Source of the DNA: Apium graveolens
Lineage: Eukaryota > Streptophyta > Magnoliopsida > Apiales > Apiaceae
Assembly: GCF_009905375.1 (NCBI RefSeq)
Contig: NC_133647.1
Span: 52,634,506 to 52,698,505, forward strand
Length of the DNA: 64,000 bases
Direction: 5' to 3'
Part shown: positions 39,644 through 50,454 of the stretch, piece after piece
How positions within the stretch are numbered: position 1 is the first letter of the stretch
How the letters are laid out: each line of letters starts with the position of its first letter
Program-made: the position numbers and the translations under genes
Notes under the pieces: generated by a model
The model's input: the letters and a program-made list of their open reading frames with translations, nothing else
Databases searched by the model: none
What the model was told of the DNA's origin: nothing

Positions 39644-41586
39644 GTGAATATGTCATTAAATCAAATTTCTACTTGGGTATTAGATACCGCCTGTGGTTCT
39701 CATATCTGTAATTTGTTGCAAGGACTAAGGAGAAGTAGGACTCTTGAGGAAGAGGAGGTGATTCTACTGATGGGAAATGGAGCAAGAGTTGCTGCTGAAG
39801 ATGTAGAATCATTTCATTTACATATGCCTACGGGCAAGACTATTGTTTTTTAAATAATTGTTATTTTGTTCCCTCGATTGTGAGGAATATTATTCCCATG
39901 TTAGACTTGGCTGGATTTTTATTTATTATTGAGAATAATGAATGTTCTATTCTTAGAGATAATATTCTTTATGGACGTGGTACTTTAAATAATGGTCTGT
40001 ATAAATGTGACATAATTTACTTCAGATTGAACAATCTAATAAAAGAAAAGGGATGATGAAAATCTCACTTCATTGTGGCACTACAGTCTCCGTCTAGTAG
40101 ACATGGAGAGAGGGATGCAAATTTGCTAGGAATGGTACACACAGATGTATGTGGACCAATGTCTACGCAAGCCATAAGTGGATTTTTCGTACTTCATTAC
40201 TTTCATAGATGATAGATCTAGATTCGGATATGTGTTTGATGAAACACAAGTCTGCCTTTGAAAAGTTCAAAGAGTATAAGTATGAAGTGGAGAAACAAAC
40301 CAAACATAGTATTATAATTCTTCAATTAGATCGAGGTGGTGAATACTTGAATGGAGAGTTTCTGGATTATCTCAAAGTAAATGGTATAGTCTCCCAGTGG
40401 ACGCCTCCAGATTGGTATCTGAAAGGAGAAATCGAACTTTGTTAGACATAGTTCGGTCCATGATGAGCTATGCAAATCTTCCAGTATTCCTATGGGGTTA
40501 CGCATTGGAAACCTCAACATATTTACTGAATAAGGTGCCTTCCAAATCTGTTCCTCAAACTCCGTATGAGATATGGAAAGAAAGGAAACCGAGTCTTAAA
40601 CACGTTAAGATTTGGGGATGTCCAGCTTATGTCAAATAAGTTGACCCAGATAAGCTGGAATATCGATCCGTAAAATGTAGTTTTGTGGGATATCCTAAAG
40701 AGACTTTAGGGTATTACTTTTACACCGATCATCGGGTGTTTGTCTCCAGACATGCTACCTTCTTGGAAAAGGAGTTTATCCTTGAAGGAAACAGTGGGAG
40801 CAAAATTGAACTTGATGAAGTTCAAGAAGCACAAACTACTACGGATCAAGTGGAAACACATGTTCTAACTAAACAACCTTCTGTGGAACAGCCCATTCGT
40901 AGGTCAGGGAGAGTGTCTCGCCAACCTGAGAGGTAATATGGCCTTGTCATTGAGAATGACAATGAGTTGTCAATCATTGATGATGACGACCCTGTGACCT
41001 ATAATGAGGCTATGAGTAGTGTTGACTCAGAGAAATGCATAGTGCCATGAAATACGGAATGAAATCTATGTATACAGGATACAAAAGAATGATTACAGCA
41101 GATGGCCAGGTGGAGACCTTTAAGGCCAGGCTTGTGGCAAAAGAATTCAAACAAAGGCAAGGGATTGACTTTGATGAAACCTTTTACCTGTAGCCCTGTT
41201 AAAATCAGTTCGGATTTTGCTTGCGATTGCTGCTTACTACGACTATGAGACCTGGAAAATAGCCAGATGGTTTTCTTTCCAAGAGAAATGAAAACCTAGT
41301 GTGTAAGCTGCTGCGAACCATATATGGTTTAAAGCAAGCTTCTCGTAGATGGAACATTCGTTTTGATGAGACAATCAAAGAGTTTGGTTTTATGAAAAAC
41401 GTAGATGAACCATGTGTCTACAAAAGGGTAGTGGGAGCGCGGTAACATTTCTTGTATTGTATTGAAAGAGAGTTGACACACATACCAACATAGCAGACCC
41501 ACTCATAAAGCTACTTTATGAAAGTCACTTTGATCGTCATAAAGACAAGATGGGTATTAGATACCAGAGTGATTGGCTTTAGTACA
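39644..41586 (+). pseudogene. Element A pol remnant
   Basis: Protease near 39670 reads WVLDTACGSHIC (DTA where DTG is usual). The integrase is in pieces: HTDVCGPMST (about 40140), [12 protein letters not shown] (about 40330), [14 protein letters not shown] (about 40430) and the C-terminal [11 protein letters not shown] and FVGYPKETLGYYF. There are frameshifts near 40200 and 40400 and stops near 40445 and 40637. Reverse transcriptase survives only as FKARLVAKEFKQRQGIDFDETF (shown in part, about 41120) and TIYGLKQASR (about 41320). The catalytic YVDD block and most of RNase H are deleted. The last residues before the polypurine tract are MGIRYQSDW. Cannot transpose on its own. Confidence 0.85.
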
Positions 41587-41596
41587 AGTGGGAGAT
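41587..41596 (+). other. Polypurine tract of element A
   Basis: AGTGGGAGAT lies directly before the LTR start TGAAAGG. Confidence 0.8.
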
Positions 41597-42266
41597 TGAA
41601 AGGTATATGTCCTAAGTTCAATCATGTATTAGGATTTAGGAATAACTTTTATGAAATCTGTTTTGATTTCATTGATATTATTAAAAGACTTGTTTTGTTT
41701 TTATTACGGGCTCTATCTATTAAGTGTTTAAATAAGATATACCATAGTTTAGAGTAAAGCTTTTTATGGATTATGATGAGATCATAATAGTGAGACCTAA
41801 AAGATGATAACTCTAAACTTAAATAGTTCCTAGTCATAGGATTACTAACTGGTAATTAATAATCCGCAAAGATCGGTACATACTATGCTTGCTTCATTAT
41901 AAAGGATGTCTGTTCTCATAGATATTTGTGTGGTGACACTATAGCTAGTATGTAGGTGCTTATTATAGAATAAGTTCACTGAACATGACTCGCACAGCTG
42001 AACAACTGATGGAGTTCATTCACGTGTCAGCAGTTGTTCACATAGTGATAGTTGTACAAGTATCCTTAGACATGAGGTCATCATAGTCATCTTGTGTACA
42101 CTGAACTATGCTTTGGTTTAGTTCTTAGTCTCCAGGGACAATTATTAGGGCTCTACTGGGTATAGGAATTTGTACACGAAGATAGTGTATGATCAATAAA
42201 GGATCTACCCCTTCCAGTGAAGGAAGCAAATGTTCAAGGCTGATCCACTTATGCTAGTTCAGGAAT
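41597..42266 (+). mobile_element. Forward 3' LTR of element A, first 670 bases
   Basis: It begins TGAAAGGTATATGTCC after the polypurine tract. It breaks off at CTAGTTCAGGAAT and joins, with at most one base of shared sequence, the reversed copy of the LTR end (GGATTTTAATCACAGCGG). Confidence 0.85.
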
Positions 42267-43921
42267 GGATTTTAATCACAGCGGAGGCATGGTAAAACAT
42301 TTTTACACATATAAAATCCAAATAAAAGCATATAAATCGTGATTAAAACATATGAATCGATTACTAACCTTTAATAGCGATCCAAAAGCAACGATCGGAG
42401 ATCCTTAGCAGCTGCTCCTCAAACGTGAAGCACTCCACCGGTATCCACCAAGAAAACGACGTTAAGGAGGAGGAGGAGGTGGAGAGAATTAGGTTTTTCT
42501 AAAAATTTTGGGTTCGGGGTTAGAATAAAAATAGGGTTTATAATAGTATATTTATATGCAAAATTTTCAGCTGAAATATTCCCATAAAATATTATTATTA
42601 TTAACCCATTTATTATTCTCATTAATAATTAAAACACATTTTAATTATTAATCCTTTTTCTAAACACTTTAGAAATAATTCTCTCTCTTGATTAATTTCC
42701 AAAATTAAATTCTTAATTAATAATATTAAGAACTTTTCTTAATTAATTTATAATCAATTAAATCTCATTTAATCAATTATTAAATTTTCCATTTAAATAT
42801 TTATTTCATAAATAAATAATTAACAGTCATTATTAATTAATTCCTCCACCATTAAATCATTCTCTTTTTATGGTGTGACCCTGTAGGTTCAATATTAAGC
42901 CAGTAGTAGAAATAAATAATAATAAACTATTTTATCATTATTTATATAAATTCTCTGATTTATTAAATATGATTAATTAATTAATCATATTTATTCTACA
43001 TCGTGAGGGATACTTCTCAGCATATAGCGACTATCGGGATAATACGAATTCACTGCTTAGAATAGCAAGAACCTATTCAGTGAATAGTTACGTACAATAA
43101 ACTCCTTCTACCCTACAATGTCCTGATTAAATACAAGGCATGGATCTCGTGTCAAGCCTATCTAATTTAATCACTTGCTTACCATTTACTATGCTTAGTT
43201 CTTTGCAAATTAGAAACTCCTTTCTAATTTCATTCACTCTGGCCAGAGATTCCTGAACTAGCATAAGTGGATCAGCCTTGAACATTCGTTTCCTTCACTG
43301 GAAGGGGTAGATCCTTTATTGATCATACACTATCTTCGTGTATAAATTCCTATACCCAGTAGAGCCCTAATAATTGTCCCTGGAGACTAAGAACTAAACC
43401 AAAGTATAGTTCAGTGTACACAAGATGACTATGATGACCTCAAGTCTAATGATACTTGTACAACTATCACTATATGAACAACTGCTGACAGCTGAGTGAA
43501 CTCCATCAGTTATTCAGCTGTGCGAGTCAGGTTCAGTGAACTTATTCTATAATAAGCACCTACATACTAGCTATAGTGTCAACACACAAATATCTATGAG
43601 AACAGACATCCTTCATAATGAAGCAAGCATAGTATGTACCGATCTTTGCGGATTATTAATTACCAGTTAGTAATCCTATGGATCAGGAACTATTTAAGTT
43701 TAGAGTTATCATCTTTTAGGACTCACTATTATGATCTCATCATAATCCATAAAAAGCTTTACTCTAAACTATGGTATATCTTATTTAAACACTTAAATAG
43801 ATAGAGCCCGTAATAAAAACAAAACAAGTCTTTTATTAATATCAATGAAATCAAAACAGATTTCATAAAAGTTATTTCTTAAATCCTAATACATGATTGG
43901 ACTTAGGACATATACCTTTCA
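42267..43921 (-). mobile_element. Complete LTR of element A in reverse orientation
   Basis: Read on the minus strand it starts TGAAAGGTATATGTCC at 43921, matches the forward fragment for about 665 bases, continues through a TATA box (TATAAATA, plus 42549-42556), and ends ..GTGATTAAAATCC at 42267, lacking the last four bases of the true terminus. The right edge abuts the CATAG duplication. Confidence 0.85.
42549..42556 (-). promoter_or_regulatory. TATA box in the reversed A LTR
   Basis: TATAAATA on the minus strand lies about 1.37 kb into the LTR. A transcript from here would run leftward over the inverted repeat junction and the antisense strand of element A. Confidence 0.45.
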
Positions 43922-43926
43922 CATAG
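43922..43926. repeat. Target-site duplication, right copy (CATAG) for element A
   Basis: Matches 24578-24582; the Athila reading frame resumes directly after it. Confidence 0.85.
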
Positions 43927-45883
43927 AAGGCTAAATCCAATCATGAAGGAGGTTTTGAAGAAGGAAATTCTCAAGTGGCTAGATGCAGGGATCATCTATC
44001 CCAATTCTGACAGTTCTTGGGTAAGACCAGTTCAGTATGTGCCAAAGAATGGAGGCAACACCGTGGTTGCTAATGAAAAGAATGAGCTTATTCCTCCTCA
44101 AACAGTGACGGGGTGGAGAGTTTGCATGGATTACATGAAGCTAAAAAAAGCCATGAGAAAAGATCACTTCCCTCTTCCTTTATGACCAGATGCTTGAAAA
44201 GTTGAATGGGCATGAGTGCTACTAGCTTATGGATGGCTATTTGGTTATAATCAGATTTGCATTGCTCCAGATGATCAGGAAAAGACTACTTTCACTTGTC
44301 CATTTGGTACCTTTGCCTTTAGAAGAGTTCTTTTGGGTTATGTGGTGCAGCATCCACATTTCAGAGATGCATCATGGCTATCTTCTCTAATAGATTGGAA
44401 ATAATTTGAAGTGTTCATGGATGACTTCTCTGTCTTCAGAACTTCTTATGATGAATGTTTGCACAATCTTGGTTTAGTGCTGAAAAGGTGCGTTGGGACC
44501 AATCTGGTTCTCAACTGGGGGAAATGTCACTTTATGGTGCAACAGGGCATCATTATTAGGCACAAGGTCTTTAGTAAAGGTCTCGAGGTGGACAAAGCAA
44601 AGGTGGGGGTCATTGAAAACCTTCCTCCACCAATTTTTGTGAAGGGATTTCGCAACTTTCTTGGTCATACGGATTTCTATAGGGGTTTCATCAAGGACTT
44701 CTCTAAATCTCGAAGATGTTGTGAAATATGTTAGAGAAAGATGTCCCTTTCAAGTTTGATGACGAGTTCCTAGCTGCTTTTGAGAGCTTCAAGAAGAGTT
44801 TGATCACGACACCTGTCATAACTGCACCTGATTGGAATGAGCCTTTTGAAATAATGTGTGATGCAGGCGACTATACAGTTGGAGCAGTTCTTAGACAAAG
44901 GAATAATAATATATTTCATGTAGTCTACTATGCTAGTAAGACCCTCAATGGTGCTCAACTGAACTACACTACTACTGAGAAGAGAGAATGGCCATGCTGC
45001 GATTCGCTATCTCGTCTCGAAGAAGGACTCAAAGCCTAGATTGATTCGATGGGTTTTTTTACTTCAGGAATTTGAGTTGGAGATCAAGGATAAAAAAGGT
45101 ACCGAGAATCAAGTTGCTAACCATCTCTCTCGTTTAGAAGATCCAAGTACAACTTCACAGGAAGTCATTAATAAATGAGTCTTTTCCCAATGAGCAGTTG
45201 TCTAGGGTGCAAGCAGAAGAACTGTGGTTCAAAGACATTGTGAACTTCCTTGTGAGCAACGTGATGCCTCCAGACTTAACTTATGCTCAAATGAAGAAGT
45301 TTCTTCACGAGGTGAAGTGGTACATGTGGGATGAGCCATTTTTGTTTCGGGCAAAGAGCGACCAAATCATCAGGAGATGTATTCCGTACAGCGAAACGAA
45401 GGGGATCTTGCGAGACTGCTACTCAACGGTTTATGGAGGCCACTATGGTGGAGAAAAGATAGAAGCTCGTATCATTCAAGCAAGATTCTTCTAGCCTATT
45501 GTTTAAGGATGCACATCAGTTCATTTTGAAGTGTGATCAATGCCAACATGTTGGTAATATGTCCTAGAGGGACGAGATGCCTCTTAATGTACTTCTCGAG
45601 GTTGAAGTCTTCGATATTTGGGGAATTGACTTCATGGGGCCATTTGTCTCATCGTGCAACAATCAGTATCTTATTGGAAGTAGATTATGTCTCAAAATGG
45701 GCGGAAGTTAAAGTTTTGCCAACAAATGATGCGAAGGTAGTGCTCAATTTCTTCACAAGCAGATATTCACAAGATTTGGAACTCCGAGAGTCATAATTAG
45801 TGATGAGGGATCGTATTCTGCAATCGCAAGTACACTGCTATGATGCAGAGATATAGTGAATTATCGCCTTTCTAATCCTACCA
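43927..45883 (+). pseudogene. Athila reverse transcriptase, RNase H and part of integrase
   Basis: It resumes the frame interrupted at 24582: KEILKWLDAGIIYP, SSWVRPVQYVPKNGG and WRVCMDYMKLKKAMRKDHFP (to 44185). After a frameshift come YNQICIAPDDQEKTTFTCPF and the catalytic FMDDFSVF (44411). RNase H follows with FEIMCDAGDYTVGAVL (44846 on; Asp of the DAS-type site is kept but the Ser is Gly), [18 protein letters not shown]. The integrase zinc region has YGGHYGGEK, then [11 protein letters not shown] (about 45610), VDYVSKWAE and VIISDEGS (about 45790). It ends in MMQRYS, then diverges, and stops at TACCAT where LTR F starts. At least five frameshifts or stops. Confidence 0.85.
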
Positions 45884-46918
45884 TGTATAACTCGAATTCT
45901 TGAGACCTTGTAAAACGTTTAATGATAGTAACCCTGACGGACGGAGAAAAAAAAACTTTTTAGCCCACACTATGTAGTGCATGAGAAAATAAGTTTCGGA
46001 GATGATATATGATATTATGATATTACGTACTAAATGAGTGTATGTAAACGCTATTAGTTTTCAAAGAAAATGAACTTTGAAAAATGACCTATTTACGAAT
46101 CATAGAGGATTACGGGAATCACAATATAATTACGAATTTAAACCCTATGGATTTATATCCAGTATGGTAATTCAAAAACATAAGAAATAAATACGAAAGG
46201 AATTACGTCGTGAACCATTTACGAGGAAGTATTACGAAAATGTTTAAGCGACCGAGCGAACGCGTAAACGATTAAATAAACTAACGCACTACCTAACCAT
46301 GGTAAGAAAGTAACCATGGTTACTTTATCAAATAGTGAGCTAGAGATAGGATGATCAACCAAGGCTAAGCAAATAATGAGCTAAAGGGGCTAAGCAAGTG
46401 GCTTAGCTTATAATCTACCACAAGCTAGCTAGATTTGTCTCCAAGATTGGCAACATAAATCAATACTAGGATATAATGGAGATAAAAATCAATATAAGAT
46501 ATCACAAGCTATCACTTGCATCATTCCAAGAAGCAAACAAGAAATAAACACAAAACTCTCTCCCACTTTCATTAAGCCCCATTCACCTTTTCTTCTTCAA
46601 GCCAAGAAACCAAAATCAAATCTTCAAGCTCTAGCCATGGATAAATCCTTCCATTAATTCTCAAGCTTCCTAAAAACCAAACTAAGGTAAGATAAATCTT
46701 TGAGCTCTTTTTATCAAGGTTTGATGGGTGAAAAAAATCAAGAAAGTGAGAATGAATAGTATGAATAGTATCTTCTTTATTCTGATTTCAATGGTTGTTT
46801 TAGGTTCCAAAAACCATAATAAGCACTCCCAATACTTCACCATCATCAAGAACACATCTCAAGATCTCAAGAAAGGTAAAAATCTTTGACCCAACCTTAT
46901 TAAGATTTAAGTTCAAGA
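45884..46918 (+). mobile_element. Chromovirus-like LTR F, 5' portion up to the assembly gap
   Basis: It begins TGTATAACTCG inside the Athila integrase. It shares with LTR G the blocks CACACTATGTAG (45966; 59939 in G), GTGTATGTAAA and a similar leader-like stretch near 46560-46700, so both are one lineage. Candidate target duplication ACCAT (45879-45883). It is truncated by the N run, so length and right end are unknown. Confidence 0.65.
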
Positions 46919-47018
46919 NNNNNNNNNNNNNNNNNNNNNNNNNNNNNNNNNNNNNNNNNNNNNNNNNNNNNNNNNNNNNNNNNNNNNNNNNNNNNNNNNN
47001 NNNNNNNNNNNNNNNNNN
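46919..47018. other. Assembly gap, 100 N
   Basis: Exactly 100 N, the conventional placeholder for a gap of unknown size. The minus-strand ORFs spanning it are artefacts. Confidence 0.99.
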
Positions 47019-49029
47019 TGACGAGGAGTAGCTTATCACTAGAAACATGCTTACCATTAAAATAAGCATACATCAAATAAAGAACAAGACATACAATTAG
47101 TAATACTACATGCTTTATGAGAGGGATTAACAACAGGCAATTTATGCATGGTAGACATGGCATTTTTGTTATCCAACTCATGTGTATCTGAGTTAGTCTC
47201 AGTTGTTTTCACAACTTTGACTGGAACTTTCGACACACTTGACTTGGAAACAACCTTCTCATTAGCATGATCTTCAGCACATTTCTTCTTGAATAATAGA
47301 GGAGGTCACATCAAATGGTTCAGCAATTGATGCTTTATAGAGGGGTTTATCAACACCCTTAAGCACATGTGGTACTTCCCTACCTTTAGCACATACATGA
47401 GGAGGGGAGTTTATGCCTAATTCTCCAATAGCAGCATTGTAATCATAACCTATTCCAGATGTTTGATTAACAACTTGCTTACTGTAGAACTCTTTAGCCT
47501 TCGAACAAGAATTGAAGTAGGTTTAACCTTAGTCTCAAGACCGGTGATCTTGTCTTTAAGAATAGTCTCGAGTTGTCTTTAATAGTTAACTCTATTCTCT
47601 AGAAAAGATACTTGTTCTTTTAACTTGTCTTGATTAATGTGCACAAGTCTTAATTCATTGACCTCTTTCTCAAGGTCTTTGATCTGTTGACTTAACAGTT
47701 CATTTCACGACGAGCACAATCTAATGAACCTCCTAGATGAAACTAATTCAGCATAAGTAAATTTTACCTCTTTTCTTGACGATGAAGCTTTTCCATCAAT
47801 AGCCATAAGAGCAAGATTCTCATCTTCTTCATCTTCACTATCAGTATCATCCCAGCTTCTTCCCTTTGCCAGATAAGCCCTTTCAGAGTTACTCTTCTGA
47901 TTTGAATTATAAGAGTTCTTCCTTACTTGCTTTGGCTTCCTGCATTCTGTGGCAAAGTGTCCCAACTCATTACAGTTATATCATCTAATGGTGCTTCGAT
48001 CAACCATCCCTGTTTTGTATCCACCATACTAGTGTTAGAGGATGAAGATCCACCTGCCTGGAATCTATTGTAGTTGGACTTGTACTTGAACTTGGGATTT
48101 CTCTTGAATCTGACCATTGGAGAATCTCTTGACAATTTGGGCCATTGACTCATCTTCCAGTTGCTCCAGCTCTTCCAAGGAGTAAAAATCATCACTGGAT
48201 TGATTTGTAGTAGATTGATCATATTCTGCTACTAACACATTTTCCTCAGCCTTGGAATACTGTACCATTCTCTCTGACTGTTGAGATTGTTGTTGTTGAC
48301 CTTCAGCTACTAGAGCAGTAGATGTGCTGACCACTCTATCTTTCCTTTAGACTTCCTTCTGCTGAATCTGCTCCAACTCATAGGTTTTTAACATACCATA
48401 GAGTCTATCCAAAGAAATCTCACTCAGATCTCTAGCTTCTCTTATGGCAGTGATTCTATGTTCAAGATGAGTTGGCAGTGTTAAAAGAAACTTTTTGTTG
48501 ATCTCCCTGAATGAGTAATATTTACCATTTATGTTCAGGTTATTGATCAATGCATTGTACCTCTCAAACACTTCAGTAATTCCTTCTCCTGGATTGGATT
48601 TAAAATGTTCATACTCAGAGGTTAGGATCTCTAACTTGTTCTCCCTAACTTCCTCTATGCCTTCATTAATCACCTCAATAGTTTCCCACATATATTTGGA
48701 ATTTTTATAGTTCATCACATGTCTGTTCATCAAGGGATCAAGGGAATCAATTAAAATTAATTGAAGGCTGGCATCCAAGGAGGCTTCTTCCTTTTCAGCA
48801 GGAGTAAAATCTTCAGGCTCTTTTGCATAGGTTCTAGCTTTGGTAATCACAACATCATCTACTATCACCTCTGGTTCAATAACCATCGGAGTTTTTGGAC
48901 CCTTCTTTAACAAGTTCAGATATTTGGGATTTGCAACTTGTAAAACAAGAACATCTTCTTCTTCCACATGATATAATTTTCTTTATCAAATAGTGGAATT
49001 TTAACAATTCTAACTTTTTGTGAAGTCAT
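47019..49029 (-). pseudogene. Element C gag, broken
   Basis: The start is ATG at 49029 (MTSQKVRIVKIPLFDKEN). A frameshift near 48945 is followed by the open segment 48967-48347, nearly the same as gag of B (LEILTSEYEHFKSNPGEGIT, ALINNLNINGKYYS). A TAA near 48349 stands where B has a tyrosine codon. The zinc knuckle near 47970 has lost its first cysteine to a stop codon (keeps NCNELGHFATEC). Beyond it, B goes straight to protease, but C has an extended gag tail with a coiled-coil-like QIKDLEKEVNELRL (47690) and KLKEQVSFLENRV, and many stops to the gap. Confidence 0.8.
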
Positions 49030-49110
49030 TATTAATTTTTGAATAAATAAAAATTCAAGGAGTTGAAAAATCACAAAAGTCTAGGATCTTGATTTGTTCG
49101 TTAATCAGAA

Positions 49111-49125
49111 GGCTCTGATACCAAT
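49111..49125 (-). other. Primer binding site of element C (tRNA-iMet)
   Basis: On the minus strand it reads ATTGGTATCAGAGCC, directly after the LTR end CCTAACA. Confidence 0.9.
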
Positions 49126-50454
49126 TGTTAGGTACCAATATGTTTGTAGAAGGGGGGGGGTTAAATACAAACTATACCTTTTAATCGAATTTAATGCGGA
49201 ATAAAAATATGAAACAAAATTCAAGTTAAATAAAATATTATTAAACTTCAAAGGTGTTACAACAACGGTATCGATTACAAGGAATTAATCTCAAATTAAT
49301 TATCACAAATCTAGAATAAATTTGACATGAACTTTTTCTTTTTTTGCAATAAAAAGATTCAAATGCTAAACGCAATTTGAGATTAAGTTCTAGGGATTTT
49401 GATCTACTAGATAGTTACACAAGAACAAGAGAATGATTTCTAGTGGTTTGGATTTAACTTGACTAACTAGAAATGTGATCTTGAATTTAGCAGATGAAAA
49501 TGAAATGTTTTCTGCGGCTGCTTTTCTTTTCTGTTCTTGAGTTATTGATTGATGTTGTGTGAGAGTCTGCTGCTTCTGTCTTTAAGTATTAATCAACAGA
49601 ACTGAAATGAACTGGCATGGCAATCGGCATGACAATCACTTGTACTAGGAAGACAATCGGTATGCCTATCTCCTGAACTAGCATGACAATCAAACTGAAC
49701 TGGAAACACAATCCTCCTCCTGGTAGAACTTTCGGTATGACAATCGAATGAACTAGTATGACTTTCGGCAAGACTATTGAATGAACTAGTATGACTTTCG
49801 GTATGACAATCGATTGTCATACCAGTTCAAAATAATTGTCTTGCTGAATTAAAACTGATTTTAATTCAATTATAATTCTGAAATTTTTTAATATTAATTC
49901 AGAATTATTTAATCAATTAATTCAATTAATCAATAAATTAATCTTTGCAGATTTAATTTATTTTCTTAATTAAATTATATGACTTAATTAATTAATAGAG
50001 AATTAATACTACTCTTCAACTGCAACCATTCTTCTGAAAATCTTCTGATAATCACTGTCAATTATGAATCAATTCCACCACTTCAATATTGACACTCGAT
50101 GTACTGTCTGGTTCATGGGTGACTAACTTCCGTGACGTTTCTTCATGTCTTGACTTTGATAACTTGATTTTCTTCATATTAAATCCCTGCAATTATCTGA
50201 TACCCTGACAAGATCTCTGTCACTTGATTAAATCCATAATTTTGATTTATATCACTGAGGCTTGATCAATTTCTTGAACTTCTTCCAGTGAAGTAATTCC
50301 TCAAGTCTGTAGATGAACCTTGTTTCTGAATCCTTTGACGGATGTTACTTTGCGAAATCTCTTTGACGGTAGATCCACTATTTACTTGTTACATTCTTAT
50401 TTGAGTTGAGTTAAATCCTCGAATAAACAAATAGGCTATGACATATGCCTTACA
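49126..50454 (-). repeat. 5' LTR of element C
   Basis: Minus strand: TGTAAGGCATATGTCATAGCC..ACCTAACA, 1329 bp, related to the LTR of B (which starts TGAAAGG). It holds an expanded cluster of GACAATCGGTATGAC-type modules at 49615-49840, and a G8 run at 49153. Confidence 0.9.

Larger units (their letters stand above)
24583..43921 (+). mobile_element. Ty1/copia element A with aberrant ends, split by element B
   Basis: The internal region is plus-strand copia with an iMet primer site (24645), long leader, gag, protease, integrase, a rump of reverse transcriptase and a polypurine tract (41587). The left LTR is only its last 61 bases. On the right are a forward LTR fragment and then a complete LTR in the opposite orientation. 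Element B interrupts the leader at a TAACG duplication. A is clearly dead: stops, frameshifts and a large RT/RNase H deletion. Confidence 0.8.
20322..45883 (+). mobile_element. Athila-like Ty3/gypsy element, carrying nested elements A and B
   Basis: The element comprises a 5' LTR, a tRNA-Asp-type primer site, and broken gag, protease, reverse transcriptase, RNase H and part of integrase. It is split by the A/B insertion complex (24583-43921). It ends inside the integrase at 45883 where LTR F starts, so its 3' LTR is not in this window. Its host is the SIRE-like fragment S; TAAAA (20317-20321) is the candidate left target duplication. Without the nested insert about 6.2 kb of Athila is present. 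Confidence 0.85.
47019..50454 (-). mobile_element. SIRE-like copia element C (5' half)
   Basis: Minus-strand element: 5' LTR (49126-50454), primer site (49111-49125) and gag up to the gap. It is inserted in the reverse transcriptase of D. GGAGT (50455-50459) is the candidate target duplication; its partner would lie beyond the gap. Its gag closely resembles that of B. Confidence 0.85.

Noticed and set aside
46800..47181. ORFs running through the N block
   Set aside because: Artefacts of translating unknown bases.
49589..49820. Two short minus ORFs with repeated His/Thr/Ser peptides
   Set aside because: Translation of the repeated hairpin modules of the C LTR.
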